64,000 nt of DNA from Formicarius rufipectus (lineage: Eukaryota > Chordata > Aves > Passeriformes > Formicariidae): contig VXAU01001826.1 in the NCBI GenBank assembly GCA_013399695.1, positions 858,359 through 922,358 of the forward strand. Direction: 5' to 3'. Position 1 is the first letter of the stretch, and each line of letters starts with the position of its first letter. Below are positions 63,076 through 64,000 of the stretch, piece after piece. Under the pieces are notes generated by a model, which had not been told where the DNA came from, did no database searches, and was given only the letters and a program-made list of their open reading frames with translations. The position numbers and the translations under genes are program-made.

Positions 63076-64000
63076 CTGAAATGTGAGAAAAGGAGTAGGG
63101 AAACGTGTAAAGATTAAAATACTTCAACCTTTAACATACAGGAGTAATGTCTAAACATCCAGAAGTGATGGTTGACACCTGTCAACTTTTTGAAAGAATT
63201 ATGAACTGAGAATCACCACTCTGGGAAAACTATTAATGATGCCCATTATCTTCTTTCTGCTCAGATTTCACTTTCTCACAAGGTAAAATGCAGCCATTTC
63301 TGGGAAATATTAGACAGGAATAGAAGTTTTGGCATTGGAAAGACCAGTCCTTTGCTGGAGTGAAACCCATGCCAAATAATCTTGCTCACTAACTGGTTAA
63401 GGCCCATAATAAAGGCAGCTAGAGCACTTATCAGTCCTTAAGAGGCTCTAACTCCAGAAACGAAAGAGATGTCAAAACTGACCACTGATAAAATTACAAA
63501 AGCAGTAGCAGGACTGGTAGATGCACCACAGCCAGGCAGCAGCAGCAGCAGGGACAGAATCAGTAGGCAGCTTTGGCCTACACAATGCATTTTAAGCTCA
63601 GGAGGGGTAGATACATACCTTACACACCAGGATTGTTCTCCCCCCAAATCATCTGGAAGATTGTTCTGGAAGTCAACTGATCTGATGATGAGAAACTTTC
63701 TTTGAATTTCCATCTCAAATTTATCCACCTTCTATTTATAGGCGTTTGTTCTGCTAAAACTGTTCTTTAACTTAAGTAGCTCTTCTCTCTCTCTTCTACT
63801 GTGCTCACAGTAAGCAATCAGATGACCTTTGCCAGCTTCCATTTTACTTCACTAACACTCTGATGAGACAAAAGCTGAAGAAGATGCATTTCATAGGCAC
63901 TTTGAAGAGTCAAGGTCCAGAGAGACTAAGATAATTACAGGAGTCCATGCCAGATCTATGAACCGAATCAAGATGCCTAGTCTCTTTCTTAACAACAAAT
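63076..64000 (-). other. CRADD: CRADD 5' intron or upstream region
   Basis: Sequence upstream of the CARD exon on the minus strand. The intron begins with the acceptor at 63076-63077 and a pyrimidine-rich tract to about 63105. A possible minus-strand donor, AAG/GTATGT, lies at 63619/63618, and an overlapping 96-codon frame covers 63438-63728. Neither is enough to call an exon. There is no CpG-rich promoter-like stretch here, so the main promoter probably lies beyond the window. Confidence 0.55.

Noticed and set aside
63438..63728. 96-codon minus-strand frame upstream of CRADD with a hydrophobic stretch
   Set aside because: No splice acceptor or homologue to support it as an exon. The CRADD ATG lies in the downstream exon, so this frame is not needed.

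Overview
The window looks like vertebrate nuclear DNA, most likely from a bird and probably a songbird. The evidence is many avian CR1 LINE fragments, several solo ERV LTRs whose sequence style resembles passerine LTR families, AT-rich intron-like DNA, and one recognisable exon. There is no bacterial, phage, CRISPR or operon content. The species call is inference; the repeat content and the exon are read directly from the sequence.

The only protein-coding sequence I can support is on the minus strand near the right end: the first coding exon of CRADD (RAIDD). This adaptor links PIDD1 to caspase-2 in the PIDDosome. The exon (62770-63075) has a clear acceptor, 8 nt of 5'UTR, an ATG, 99 complete codons covering the CARD, and a phase-1 donor. 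The gene runs right to left, so bases 1-62769 are best read as the interior of a very long CRADD intron that separates the CARD exon from the death-domain exon. I saw no death-domain exon in the window. Bases 63076-64000 are upstream intron or 5' flank.

Repeat layout, left to right: a poly-T tract (1657-1748); CA and TA microsatellites (3.3 and 5.0 kb); a CR1 3' end on minus (6.8 kb); a solo LTR with a 5-bp TSD and an internal gap (9345-10112); CR1 on minus (14.3-15.3 kb and 23.9-24.2 kb); a 446-N gap followed by a 775-bp segment that recurs almost identically 1.5 kb downstream, probably an assembly artefact; a longer CR1 on plus with decayed reverse-transcriptase coding sequence (27.1-29.0 kb); a CR1 3' end on plus (33.2-33.6 kb); a solo LTR (43316-43844); one LTR family present twice in opposite orientation (47078-47770 minus, 60197-60892 plus); another solo LTR (51201-51637); and old CR1 sequence on minus (53.6-56.1 kb).

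Four of the five LTRs have exact 5-bp target-site duplications that I could find by eye. This fixes their boundaries and suggests ERVL-type integration. None has an attached proviral interior, so no retroviral gene is present. The remaining sequence is ordinary intronic DNA. I found no convincing new biological system. The observations most worth checking are the duplicated segment beside the gap, the inverted LTR pair and the CRADD exon.
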